A DNA stretch of 64,000 bases from positions 73,560,501 through 73,624,500 of the forward strand of contig CATIUR010000003.1 in the NCBI GenBank assembly GCA_949592205.1. Reading direction: 5' to 3'. Positions 19,305-29,891 of this stretch are shown one piece after another. The notes under the pieces were generated by a model. It was not told the origin of the DNA and did no database searches. It was given only the letters and a program-made list of their open reading frames with translations. The stretch is from Helichrysum umbraculigerum (Eukaryota > Streptophyta > Magnoliopsida > Asterales > Asteraceae). Within the stretch, counting starts at the first letter, position 1, and each line of letters starts with the position of its first letter. The position numbers and the translations under genes were made by a program.

Positions 19305-20767
19305 TTAGATCCACATCCAGGGGGCACTTTCATTAATAAACCAGAGATAGCAGTAGAAAAAGAAAAGACTGATGCTCAACAACAGTCTAGAAAAAAGAGC
19401 ATTCCAGTTAAAACTGCTAAGATGACAGGAACAGGGAAGAAGGTTGAAACACCAAAGAAAAAATCTACACAACCATCTTTACCTGGATTTACTATCAGAG
19501 AACCTGCTGCAGCTCCTGTTCATCAAAAGAAGATTTGCCAAAGATTGATCCCAAAGATAAAGGCAAGGGAAAGCTGGTTGAAGAACAAAAGAAGAAAAAG
19601 CCAAAACCAGTGCCAGCTGATGCAACTGCTCATGATCCAGAATATGCACAAAGATTACATGCTGAGCTCAATGCAGAAGACTTAATTGATGTTGAGATTG
19701 AGCCAGGTAAATTTGTTAAAATGACAAAGGAACAAGTGGCAGAATGGGATGAATATTTGTTGAGAGAGAAAAAGCAGGATGATATTGAGTATCTTGTAGA
19801 TCAAATCAAAAAGAAGAAAGCAGAAGAGGCAAGAAAGAAAATGGCAGCTAAACCACCTACTAAAGCTCAGATGAGGAAGAGTTTGATTGCAAAGTTAAAA
19901 GGTGGATATATTCCTATGAATGCTTTGAAGCAGATGAGCTTGGAGAGATTGCAGAATTTGTGGGATAAGGATGATATGAATCCTGAAGTGATTGAGAAGA
20001 AAAAAAAAGAAAAGAAAGAAGCTGAAAAGGAAAAGAAAAAAGCAGAAAAAGAAAAGAAATTAAAAGAAAAGGAAGAAAAGGAAAAGATAGAAAAGGAAGA
20101 AGCTGAGAAGGAAAGGAAAGAAGAATTAGAAAGAAAGAAAAGAAAATTGGATGAAATTCCTGATAGAGAAAGGAATGTTGATGAATTGAAGGAATTTATT
20201 TTGTTACAACCAGTGGAGTCAGAGGTAATTAATGCCGATTTGCCTGGTATTATTGATTGGTCAATTGAACAGTTTGTTAATCCTGTTAAGATTCACAAGA
20301 TTAAAATTGAAAGAACAGATGGGAATGTATCTTGGTGGAGATCTTTTAGGGATTTGATAAAGAGGATTAGTAGAACTGATTTGGTCAGAATATATGAGAT
20401 TGGGATGGAGAAGAATTTGGATTTAAAGGAGTTTGATAATCTGGTTGAGAAGGTTACATGGCATTGGATTAAAGCTATGTTTGAACCAGAAGAATTTTCA
20501 TTTCAATTTACTACTTTAAGCAAGGTCAGGAATTGGATTTATCATGCCAAACCAGGAGTACATCAGATTGTTATGGATGATGCAGTGTTTATGTGGATGC
20601 TGACAGATAGATTTTATGATATAAATCTGAGATTTTTGATGAGTATGAGAAATGCAAGGTTACAAGCTGCTATTTTAGATGATGTAGCTCTGGAATTGGT
20701 TTATATGGTGCTGAATCAGATTTTTAAGAAAGAGGAGATAGATAGAAGGAAGAGAAGAAAAGACTGA
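19305..20767 (+). pseudogene. Extra ORF of element B, C-terminal half, frameshifted and cut by A
   Basis: One frame is open from A's LTR border to about 19540. The protein then continues in another frame to the stop at 20765-20767, so one indel lies near 19530. The second part is very Lys/Glu-rich, with a long charged helix or coiled coil at about 19985-20160. A C-terminal domain of about 200 residues rich in Trp and Ile follows. The order of charged helix then compact domain matches, from memory, the C-terminal half of extra ORFs in Asteraceae SIRE elements. Function unknown. Confidence 0.65.
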
Positions 20768-20840
20768 CAGTTTTGAAAGAATTTTGTGAAGCTCATAATG
20801 GAGAATTAGAAGAAACTTAATGATGTGAAGGACATATTAA

Positions 20841-20853
20841 GTTTAGGGGGAGA
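20841..20853 (+). promoter_or_regulatory. Polypurine tract of element B
   Basis: GTTTAGGGGGAGA lies directly before the LTR start TGTTGGGTC. Confidence 0.8.
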
Positions 20854-20854
20854 T

Positions 20855-21535
20855 TGTTGGGTCAAAACTATTTCTGAATAGAAGTTGTTGATGAGAAGAC
20901 AGAGTACAAAGTGTTTAAAACTGTTTGTGTTGAAGGATAAAACTGTTTTAATAAAGCTACAACTGATAGAAGAAATCTGACGAGAAGACAAGTGTTACAA
21001 CTGATTGAAGATGGATTTCAACTGATAGTTATGTGTCTGTAAGTAGTTAAAACTGCTTATGTATCTGTAACTGTTAGTTATATATGTAGCAGTTAACACT
21101 GATTATATATTTGTACTTAGTCTTATATTACAATTGAAGCAGTTAACACTGAATGTGTAATAGTCACAACTGTTTACTTCAGAATGGTAGTTACAACTGT
21201 TTATGATTTTGTGATAAGTATGAGTCGATTATGGAAGTTATTTTATTCCATATTCGTAGGAGATTGTGTAGGACTCTATGTGTTATAAATAGAGATTCTT
21301 TAGACCTAGATAGGTTTAGGTTTTGCGCAGCTTCAAGGTTTTCTGTAACCCTAATACATTAAGTGTATTCGTCTTATATCATTAATAAGATTGAAGCTTT
21401 CGATATATTATTGTGTTCATTATATTAATATTTGTTGATCTTCTTAATATTATTGAGTGTGATTCCGCAACTTCTCAATAATACTTTCAAGGCTTATTAT
21501 ATACGATTGTTTATTAAGTTAAACAGGGACTAACA
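20855..21535 (+). repeat. 3' LTR of element B
   Basis: This LTR starts TGTTGGGTCAAAAC and ends GGACTAACA, as in SIRE-type elements. A TATA box TATAAATA is at 21284-21291. Upstream are many AACTG/CAGTTA motifs (about 20915-21210), including two copies of GCAGTTAACACTG; these match the plant MYB core. A transcript start near 21315 would fit. Confidence 0.8.
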
Positions 21536-21550
21536 CACTATACGCTAGTC

Positions 21551-21607
<57 letters not shown>

Positions 21608-21698
21608 CACTCACATTTGGCACTATACGCTAGTCTATTATATATATTATATATATATAGGCACTCACATTTGGCACTATACGCTAGTCTATTATATA

Positions 21699-21773
<75 letters not shown>

Positions 21774-21786
21774 CACTCACATTTCC
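21536..21786. repeat. Compound (TA)n minisatellite
   Basis: There are three copies of a unit CACTATACGCTAGTCTATTA plus TA dinucleotides of varying length, joined by AGGCACTCACATTTGG. The TA tracts are about 50, 20 and 100 nt. The first copy starts exactly at B's LTR end, so B appears to have inserted within or beside the repeat. Confidence 0.95.
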
Positions 21787-22131
21787 AAATACTTTGTCAT
21801 AGAGATGGTAAACACACCTACCGAAACATTCCTACTTCATCCCACTCTCGACAACATCCCTTGGGATCATGAAACTCATGGGTAGCTAGGAGGACCACCG
21901 AATCACTTCGAGCTAGACCTTATCCAACTCACAACAATTCAAATAACCAGGCTAGTCAGCACGCAGTTGCTAGTCAGTGGAGATGGTTATTCAACACCTC
22001 TTGATTGTTCTATAATGTTAATTGTCATATTGTGATGTTGTATATTACCGCATTTATATATGTACGTCTATGATAATCATCATTTACGGACAATCTCTCA
22101 CGAACCCTATCCTTCTGTTCTCAGGAAAATC
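21787..22131 (+). other. Leader of element J
   Basis: This non-coding sequence ends with a splice-acceptor-like tract CCTTCTGTTCTCAG (ending 22124), just before the gag ATG at 22132. This parallels element C. Confidence 0.55.
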
Positions 22132-22487
22132 ATGCCGCCAAAGTCAAGGACTTACACCGATGCCCAGATGGCATCCCTCATTTCCCAGGCAGTAACTGAA
22201 GCCTTGGCGCGACAGTCGTCAGAGACCTCCAGAAGGAATAGTGATACCGTCGATACCACTCCTACTGCCAAGCCTTGTTCCTACAAGGACTTCCAGAACT
22301 GCAAACCATTGAACTTTAAAGGAACTGAAGGAGCCATCGGCCTAATCAGATGGTTCAAGAAGATGGAGTCCGTCTTCTGTATCAGTAAATGTGCGGAAGG
22401 GGATAGAGTTCAGTTTTCCACATTCACCCATGCTGACGGTGCCCTCACCTGGTGGAACTCGTATGCCCAGTCTGTGGGTATCGACAC
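22132..22487 (+). pseudogene. gag: Gag of element J, N-terminal part
   Basis: The product starts MPPKSRTYTDAQ and contains CKPLNFKGTEGAIGLIRW, closely matching residues 1-110 of C's Gag. It is cut by element D after the Ile-Asp-Thr codons. The target duplication GACAC is at 22483-22487 and 52613-52617. The frame resumes at 52613. The ATG at 22132 matches C's start, so the upstream in-frame ATG at 22060 is less likely. Confidence 0.85.
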
Positions 22488-24789
22488 TGATATCGCGTAA
22501 AAAGTCATGTTTTTACTACCGATATCTCTCTCATTCTGGAACGATCCTTGGCATTTTCACTCAAATATAGCACAAATTAGTAACATTATGCCAAGGTGGT
22601 CAAAACAAGGTTGCACGATAAAAATCAAGCAAAACGGATGAAAAACGAAGATTCCACACACGTTTGAAGATTCAAGGCATCAAAACGAGATTTCAAGACA
22701 AAAATGCCCTCCACCAACATTCATTCTTTCCAAGATGTTCGTTTTCAAAATACGAATCCAACAGAAGAAGAATCAACTAAAACGGATAAAGAATGAAGAT
22801 TATATGCCCGCCGGAAGATCCAAATGATTCGTACGCAATATCTGGAGCTAGGGACCTCATCTCAGGGCCTATCCTATGTCAAAATCTTCGTTTTTGAATT
22901 ACGAATCCAACAAAAAAAGAATCAATGCACGAATTGAGAAACGAAGCAAAAGACGGCGAAACGGGGCAGGGGTGGGCCAGCCGCCGCCGGCCACCCACCA
23001 GCCGCCGCCGGCCACCACAGGGGCGCCGCCGGCCACCATGTACCCATCTCGGTTTCCGTTTTTGGCTACTTTTGGTACCTGGTGCGCCTACTTTTTGTGA
23101 CACCCGACCATTTAGGGCTAGTGTTAGTTCCTAATCATTGTGCTAATACATGTAATTAGGGTGAATTATGTGTATCATTATGTGTATTAATATATGTTAT
23201 TATATTTGCACACATTTACGATTTGTTTAAATCGTACATTTTATTATCGGACGGATTCCGACACAGTATAAATACGACGTTGGTGAAAACATTTCTCTAA
23301 ATAACTTTAATCTATTTTTAGAAGTTATTTATCATTATCTATTATTTTGCTAAAATAATACTCGAAAAACCTAGACGTTTCGGTTAAAACGTCTCAAACG
23401 CAACGATAACGCGCGAATTTAGTTCGACAACCAAATAAACGTCAATAATTAATTTGGCAACATAAATTTAGTATTTTAAATAATACTTCAATGGAAATTT
23501 ACCCAAAATATATCGTTAATTAAAACGACTCAAAATAACGTTACGCGATTAAACCGTCGTAGAACAAACACGCAAATCGAGGCCGATAATCTAACGGAAC
23601 ATTTTTCTAAATGTTTTAGGGTATTTAGAACAAGTATCTCAAGTAAACTTATCAAGACTTAAGTTATACTAAAAACGTGAGCTTAAATTAATTAACGAAC
23701 ATATACGTGTCGAAAACGAACGAAAAACGCAACGATTTAAGCTAGAAATGAAAAATGACCAAAATACCCTTGTGTGGGCCCCCCCATGGCCGGCCCCCCC
23801 CCTTCCACCCCATGTGCTCCACCCCTCCTTTCCCCCTCTCCTCATACATGCAAGATGATGATTATGTTATCTTCCCCCAAATACACTCAAGGTGCATGCA
23901 AACTCTCAAAACACTTCACCACATTTCAAATAATCATTTCCTCTTTTCCTCTCATCTTTTACTCTCTCAAAAATCTGTAACAACACACCATCACCATCAT
24001 CAAATCGTCCCCCACCATCATCAAGAACAAAAATCAAGAGGTGATAGCTAGGATCAAGTTCAAGACATCATTTTCTTCTTCATTTTCATCATCCCCTCTT
24101 GTTCTTCTTCATCATCTCTTTGTAAGAATCATGAACCTTTCACTTATTTTACTTTTAATATACTGATTATGATGTTATAATGTTCATCTATCATGATTAT
24201 GTCCAAACTTGGTGTTAAAAATCGTTTTTGCAACACAAACAAGAACATGCAAGAATCTGCCTAAAAATCGACAGTTCACGAAAATATTCGTATAAAATCA
24301 TCTGTTAAGAGTTAGAGGTCGAATTGTTTTTTATAATTTGCGTATCGAAAAGATCTACAACTTTTATGTTTTACACTTTTTCCAGAAACGTACTCATTTT
24401 TCTCTACGAGCCGATTTATAAGACTGACCTGGAAGTTTTTCGATAAAATGTGTTCGGTTGTTACGCGGCTTTATTTAACTATGTTAATGGACTTGTTAGA
24501 AGCTGAAAATTTGATATGTTAGTCAAGACACTTAGTAAATCAGTTGGTGAAAATTTGGAAGTTTGATTTGGACTATAGATAGGTGAAATCAGTTGGCGTA
24601 ATGACCCGACATAAACCGAAAATATTGAATCTTGAAGTTTAAGGTGTAAACTTGAAACCGACATCTCGAAACGACTACAATATGAAATAATAACTTTTAT
24701 AAACTTTATTTACTGGAATATGGCTTGGGTGAAAGGTTCGGGTCAAACCGTCATAGTTGACCACGTTTTTGGACTTAGCAAATTGAGAC

Positions 24790-25065
24790 AGATTTAAGTG
24801 ACGCATGATCCCCAAAATTCTAGCGACACTTGGCAAGTGACGCTTGTAGTGACGCTTAGTCACCTTACCCGACACTACCTAAGTGACGCCTGTAGTAACT
24901 GAACTATTATATTAGCGGCACTTACCCTTAGTGCCGCCATGCCTTAGTGACGCCCGTATCCGACACTTCTTAAGTGACGCTATTTAAATCTGAAAACGCA
25001 TAATTATGCGGCACTTCCTAAGTGCCGCCCCTAACTAGCAAGTGACGCATGAAGTGTCGCATGAA
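24790..25065 (+). repeat. GTGACGC / GCGGCAC motif cluster in E
   Basis: Many AAGTGACGC copies occur with a second variant that remains self-complementary: GCGGCACTT-CCT-AAGTGCCGC (25008-25028) and GCGGCACT/AGTGCCGC (24915-24937). Thus both GTGACGC and GTGCCGC brands occur as stem-loops in one LTR. Confidence 0.85.
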
Positions 25066-25281
25066 ACAGAATCCTTAAAAACTAGTTTTCTCACTAAGTG
25101 TTAAACTTCAAGTAACGTTAATACTTATACAATGCAACGTTATAACTCATGAAACATACTATACATATGTAAGTTTAACATCATCCTATTAATAATGTCT
25201 TAACGAATTATTATTACAAACTTTCACCAACGGGTCGTACACGTTTTTGATAAACAAATTTGCACAACTTATTTGGACATA

Positions 25282-25394
25282 CTAGTTGATGAACTAGCTC
25301 TAGGTGGACATTAACCCTCCACCTACACGATTGGCTTAAGTGGACATTGACCCCCACTTATACAATCACTCTAGATGGTCTTATAAGACATCTA
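25282..25394 (+). other. Stem-loop series with changing stems in E
   Basis: The series is CTAGTT-GATG-AACTAG (25282-25297), TAGGTGG/CCACCTA (25301-25325), TAAGTGG/CCACTTA (25337-25360) and TAGATG/CATCTA (25372-25394). The second and third share the loop start ACATT-ACCC while their stems differ at paired positions. Confidence 0.75.
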
Positions 25395-25581
25395 CTTACA
25401 CAACCTTATACGCTTAGGACGTTAGAAGGTTGCGCTTTGGACTTTGCTTGCTATTTGATTATTGCTAGCTACCTGCTTAACTCTGGTGAGTTTCTTAGCC
25501 CCCTTTTTACTGTTTTACAACTACTTTTGGGGGAGAATACATACTACAACTGCTTTATACTCATTTTTGCATTCGTGCAAT

Positions 25582-25803
25582 AACATATTTACTTATCGTT
25601 TGTTAACGATACACTTGCAACATATTTACTTATCGTTTGTTAACGATACACTGGCAACATATTTACTTATCGTTTGTTAACGATACACTTGCAACATATT
25701 TACTTATCGTTTGTTAACGATACACTTGCAACATATTTACTTATCGTTTGTTAACGATACACTTGCAACTCATTTACTCATCGTTTGCTAACGATACATT
25801 TAC
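25582..25803 (+). repeat. 37-bp tandem repeat, six copies, in E
   Basis: The unit contains ACTTATCGTTTGTTAACGAT; each copy encodes the stem-loop TATCGTT-TGTT-AACGATA. The last copy is diverged (ATCGTTTGCTAACGAT). A further single version with loop GGCT lies near 26119-26136. Confidence 0.95.
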
Positions 25804-25943
25804 AACACCACTGCTTTTATGATCACAAGTACTATAACAACTTTTTATACGGATTGCATGAGACCTGAATAATCCACTAAAGTCCTCTACCCCATCATAG
25901 TCATTAAAATTTGTGCGTGAGTATTATTGGGTGGTACCATCAG

Positions 25944-26230
25944 GGTTTGACAAACCTCGTCCGGGCTAGTCGCGCTAGCCAACCCACGGGCGCAGTATTA
26001 CTTGTGATTTAGAGGTGTATTCGGATTAGTACACTTACCGGAGGCAAACAACGTTAAGCTTGACTATGAGACTCATGTAAATGGTATACTTATATTGCAT
26101 TTTGCGATACTTTTACTTATCGTTGGCTAACGATACTTTTAACTGTCATTTTGAATGATACAACTTGAAATCTTGTGGATCATAACTAAACGATTGTTTA
26201 CAAACCTATGAACTCACCAACTTTATGTTG
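25944..26230 (+). other. Conserved stem-loop blocks near the E 3' end
   Basis: GGTTT-GAC-AAACC is at 25944-25956. GTGTA-TTCGGATTAG-TACAC (26015-26034) is followed by GGAGGCAAA. CAAC-TTTAT-GTTG (26218-26230) is preceded by AACCTATGAACTCAC. These are the counterparts of C's blocks with different but paired stems. Confidence 0.75.
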
Positions 26231-26656
26231 ACCTTTTAGTATGTATTTCTCAGGTAACCCGCCGCAATAGGAAGCTTATGGAAAGCCTAGCTCGAGTCGC
26301 ATTGTTTTCAAAATACCAAGAGATTAGATTGCATTTAGCTGTATTTTGTATAATCAGTTATGTATTAGAAATCTCTTAGCGGTTTATGCGAACTCCAGAC
26401 TTATTGTAAACTTTGAATTATGGTAATGTAACTTTTTATTAAAACGTCTCATATAGAGGTCGTTTGCTTTAATCTTTGTGTAATGATATTTGATTTGGTC
26501 GGCGCCCCCATGACAACTCATGTTTCCGCTGCCACGTGTTTTGGGGGTGCGACACTTTTCGTGTTGTACAGTACCCGGTGCGCCTGCTTTTCGTGTTGTA
26601 CGGTATCCGGTGCACCCTTTTGGCTACCTTTTTCTAACATGCACCTCTTGATGCTA

Positions 26657-26683
26657 ATTTGAGCCAAAGCTCACCTATAAATA
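26657..26683 (+). promoter_or_regulatory. TATA box with flanking palindrome, D 5' LTR
   Basis: TATAAATA (26676-26683) is preceded directly by GAGC-CAAA-GCTC. The same layout occurs at 29494 and 32438 in I and at 50900 in D's 3' LTR, so this is the likely core promoter of the family. Confidence 0.7.
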
Positions 26684-28407
26684 GGAGGCTTAAGGCTCCA
26701 TTTCAAAATGTCCCATATGCACTAGTCATATTACTTTCTTACTTTCTCATTCTACTGTCTTACTTTAAATTTTGCATTAGATTAGTTTAGTACTTTGTTT
26801 AGAGTAAAAAGAAAGCTAGGAATGTTTTGTAAGCTTTGGTGTACGCTTGGAGTTACGCTCATTAATTCAAGTCTATTCCTTCTCGCATATTAATCTCGGT
26901 TATTTCTATCATTATCTATCTTAATTAAATATGTTTGCTTTAATTATGTTAGATATCGTTTATGCCATGATTAGCGAGTAGATTACTATTGTATTTGTTG
27001 TGATGTAGTTAGTATATATAATTGTAGGATGACTTTAAATGCATCGTGGGATAATACGATGGCCCCGATTCGACTGATTACTCGGTATAGTATTGGAAAT
27101 GCTTTTAAGCTTAGTACAAATATATGGAAGCCGGTAACGACCGAAGGTAGTTGTATTATGATTCGACGTTATAAAATTGGAAACTTTGTGAACGGACTTA
27201 TCTTGTGATTTTAAACCTAAAACTTACATTCGCCTTTCGATTAACAAACGTGATTGTAACCTTGTAAAGAGGAGTCGCGAACCTCAATACTCGGTCAATA
27301 GTTATCTGTGTAAAAACTATGTTTTTAATTGTAACGTCATGCAAGCATTATAAAATGCAATGTGATTACGTGGACTTGCCATGAGTATTGTACACTTCTG
27401 ATCACAATGTACTTATCATGTAAACATCGCGAAGCAATTAAACTCGCAACAGAAACATCGGTAAACGATTAAATACGTTGTGAGCTACCATAGTATTTTC
27501 CGACATGGTCTGGGTTTGACTTTCTGTAAAAAGCCGTCAGCATTTTAATTAGTTGTTTTAGTTTAGATTAGATTAGATTAGATAGGCTATAGGCTAAATG
27601 ATCATTTACGAAAACCTAGGGATTTGTTAATTGTATTGAGAAAGGCAAGTTTGAAATCCAACTTAAACCAATACTTTTTCCTAAAAACCATGAAACCTAA
27701 AGTACGGTATGCAAGAAACCTAAATGTTTTCCCTCGTTTATCACGCTTAAGTTTCATGAATAGAAATTGATTAAATAAGTCCGGACACAAGTTCTAAGTT
27801 AGTTGTTTAATGGATTCATAATCATTATGGTATTAAGAACGGCTAGACATGTTATGGACTTTCTACTCTATTCCTTCGCCCACGAGCGAATACGTTCAAT
27901 AATATGGGCCACTGACTCCCTCACAGGAGAGTGTGGAGAGTTGAGCATTGTCTGTCTGGTCAGAATCATGATACCTTAGTTCCTCGTGACATATTAGTTG
28001 ATAACCGACTAATAAGGAATCTATTGGTTATACCATAAGTTAATGAATCTCATAAGCAACCCAATTTAGTTAATCGTTTTCCCGTAAGAGTCATCATCCC
28101 ATGATTATTAACTAACGAACTCACAACAAATACTACTTTCCATTATCTGACATTTTATTACATTTTATTCGCTTTATTTAGTTTACTTAATTAACCGAAC
28201 CAAAACCCCCAACGCACTCTTTTAAAACATTTACTAGAAAAGAAAGATTGATTGGATCACCTCCGTTTCAATTCAGTTTCTCTTTAAGAACGACTCTAGG
28301 TCCAACTTATCGCCTACTAACCCTTTGGTTCAGTACTAGTAAGTCATACTTAGACCCTAGCAATTAAAAATTTTTAAAACCACTCGTTGACAACGTCAAC
28401 AAGTTTT

Positions 28408-28425
28408 TGGCGCCGCTGCCGGGGA
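28408..28425 (+). promoter_or_regulatory. Primer-binding site of D (Athila type)
   Basis: TGGCGCCGCTGCCGGGGA lies six bases after the LTR end. The usual Athila/Tat site, complementary to tRNA-Asp, is TGGCGCCGTTGCCGGGGA, one base different. Confidence 0.9.
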
Positions 28426-28554
28426 GACTAACTGTCTGATACAGAGGCCCAACCAATCCCAATTCTAGTAAACCCTTAGGATAAAACCTTCTAAAAAAAA
28501 CACAAAAACATTTCCTTTATTGTTTATTTTCTTTATTGTCTTTTCTTTTAGTGT

Positions 28555-28740
28555 ATGACATGTTCCCCTAGATCTGCACCACTATTTAACTTTCCCGATC
28601 CAGAACTTATAATACGCACTATTCGACGAGAAAAGAAGCAATCTGCACTTAAGCAAGCAATGGCTAAATGCATCACTCTCGCTGACAATAGCAAACCCCC
28701 TATCGAAGGAAGAGGAGGACCAATTCTCTACCCTGAAACC
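28555..28740 (+). CDS. gag: Gag of D, N-terminal 62 codons
   Basis: This is the start of D's Gag (MTCSPRSAPLFNF), cut by element I inside the duplicated target AAACC (28736-28740). The frame continues at 34140 without loss. Confidence 0.75.
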
Positions 28741-29891
28741 TGATATCGCGTAAAAAGTCACGTTTTTTACTACCGATATCTCTCTCATTCTGGAACGATT
28801 CTTGGCATATTAGTTCAAAAACAGTACAAATCAATGATATTATGCCAAGATGGTCAAAACAAGGCTGCACGATAAAAATCAAGTAAAACGGATGTAAAAC
28901 GAAGATTCCACACACGTTTTAAGATTCAAAGCTTCAAAATGAGATTTCAAGACTAAAGTGCCCATCACCAACATCCATCTCAACCAAGATGTTCGTTTTC
29001 AAATTACGAATCCAACAGAAGAAGAATCAACAAAAATGGACGAAGAATGAAGATTTCGCGCACGCCGGAAGATTCAAACGATTCGTACGACACATCTGAA
29101 GTTAAGAGACATATTTTTGGGATATCTTTTCATCAAAGTCTTCGTTTTTGAATTACAAATGCAACAAAAAAAGAATCGACTCAAACGGACATATAACGAA
29201 GAAAATACGCACGAATCAAGATACGAAGCAAAAGACGACGAAACGGGGCGGGGGTGTGCCCCCAGCCGCCGGCCATGTACCCCCAGCCGCCGGCCAGCAG
29301 GGCCCCGGCGCCGGCCTCCCATCACCCGCCTCACTTTCCTTTTTTGGCAATTTTCCGTACCTGGTGCGCCTTTTGTCCGTGAAGTACAGTAACCGGTGCA
29401 CCACCTTTCCGCGTTGTACAATACCTGGTGCACCTTTTTGCATGGTTTATGCTAACGTGCACCCCTTAATGCTAATGTGAGCCAAAACTCACCTATAAAT
29501 AGGAGGCTTTGGTTCATTTGCAAAACACACCTTCCATCTTTGGAAAAACACACTTTCTTTCTATAGCTTCTAGCTTTTATTTCCTTGTTTATTTTCTTAC
29601 TTTAAAATAGTAGTAGGCTAGTTAAAATAGGAGCAAGGAACGAGCTTGTATTCTTTGGTGAGGAACGTGTTTGTAATCTTTGGTGTACGCTTGGAGTTAC
29701 GCTTATTAATTTAAGTCTATTCCTTCTCGCATTTTAATCCGGGTTCTTTCTATCCTAATCTATCTTAATTAAATATTTATGTTTTAATTATGCTAGGGAT
29801 AGTTTGTGCCATGATTAGCGAGTAGATTACCATTGTGTTTGCTTATGATGTAGTTAGTTAATTATGGGATGATTTATAATTATATATTAAA
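28741..29891 (+). repeat. Truncated 5' LTR of I
   Basis: It aligns with 31654-32839 and then stops matching just after ATTAAAGATCG. It contains the GCCGCCGGCC-rich block (29265-29320), GTACCCGGTGCACC-type repeats and the TATA box at 29494-29501 beside GTGAG-CCAAAA-CTCAC. Confidence 0.85.

Larger units (their letters stand above)
19304..21535 (+). mobile_element. SIRE-like copia element B, 3' part
   Basis: The remains are the C-terminal half of an extra ORF (frameshifted), a purine tract and a 681-bp 3' LTR. The rest of B lies left of element A, outside the window. The five bases after the LTR are CACTA (21536-21540), the expected target duplication. Confidence 0.75.
23096..26554 (+). mobile_element. 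Tekay-like solo LTR E inside D's LTR
   Basis: E starts TGTGACACCCGACC and ends GGGGGTGCGACA, with perfect 5-bp TSDs CTTTT (23091-23095 and 26555-26559). No internal region is present, so LTR-LTR recombination probably removed it. At 3459 bp it is 1 kb longer than C's LTR, but it keeps the same order of boxes: TACGACGTTGGTGAAA (23273-23288), GTAAGAATC (24122), CpG motif cluster, TTTCACCAACGGGTCGTA (25222-25239), stem-loops and conserved blocks. Confidence 0.93.
22488..28401 (+). repeat. 5' LTR of D, interrupted by solo LTR E
   Basis: The LTR parts are 22488-23095 and 26555-28401, together about 2450 bp. They include degenerate repeats (CGTTTT...ATTACGAATCCAACA near 22740 and 22890), a GC-rich block of GCCGCCGGCC repeats (22978-23040) and the motif GTACAGTACCCGGTGCGCC. 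A TATA box is at 26676. Small ORFs inside are probably not genes. Confidence 0.9.

Noticed and set aside
21553..21780. 75-codon minus-strand ORF of Tyr/Ile repeats
   Set aside because: Pure translation of the (TA)n tract.
22480..22487. 8-bp target duplication ATCGACAC/ATAGACAC for element D
   Set aside because: The 5-bp GACAC with LTR end TCAATA (from TCAACA as in the 5' LTR) explains the borders and fits gypsy elements.
22876..23134. GC-rich ORFs in D's LTR (also 29117-29480, 31986-32424 and 50475-50886)
   Set aside because: They are the GCCGCCGGCC block read in several frames on both strands; none is conserved in frame between copies.
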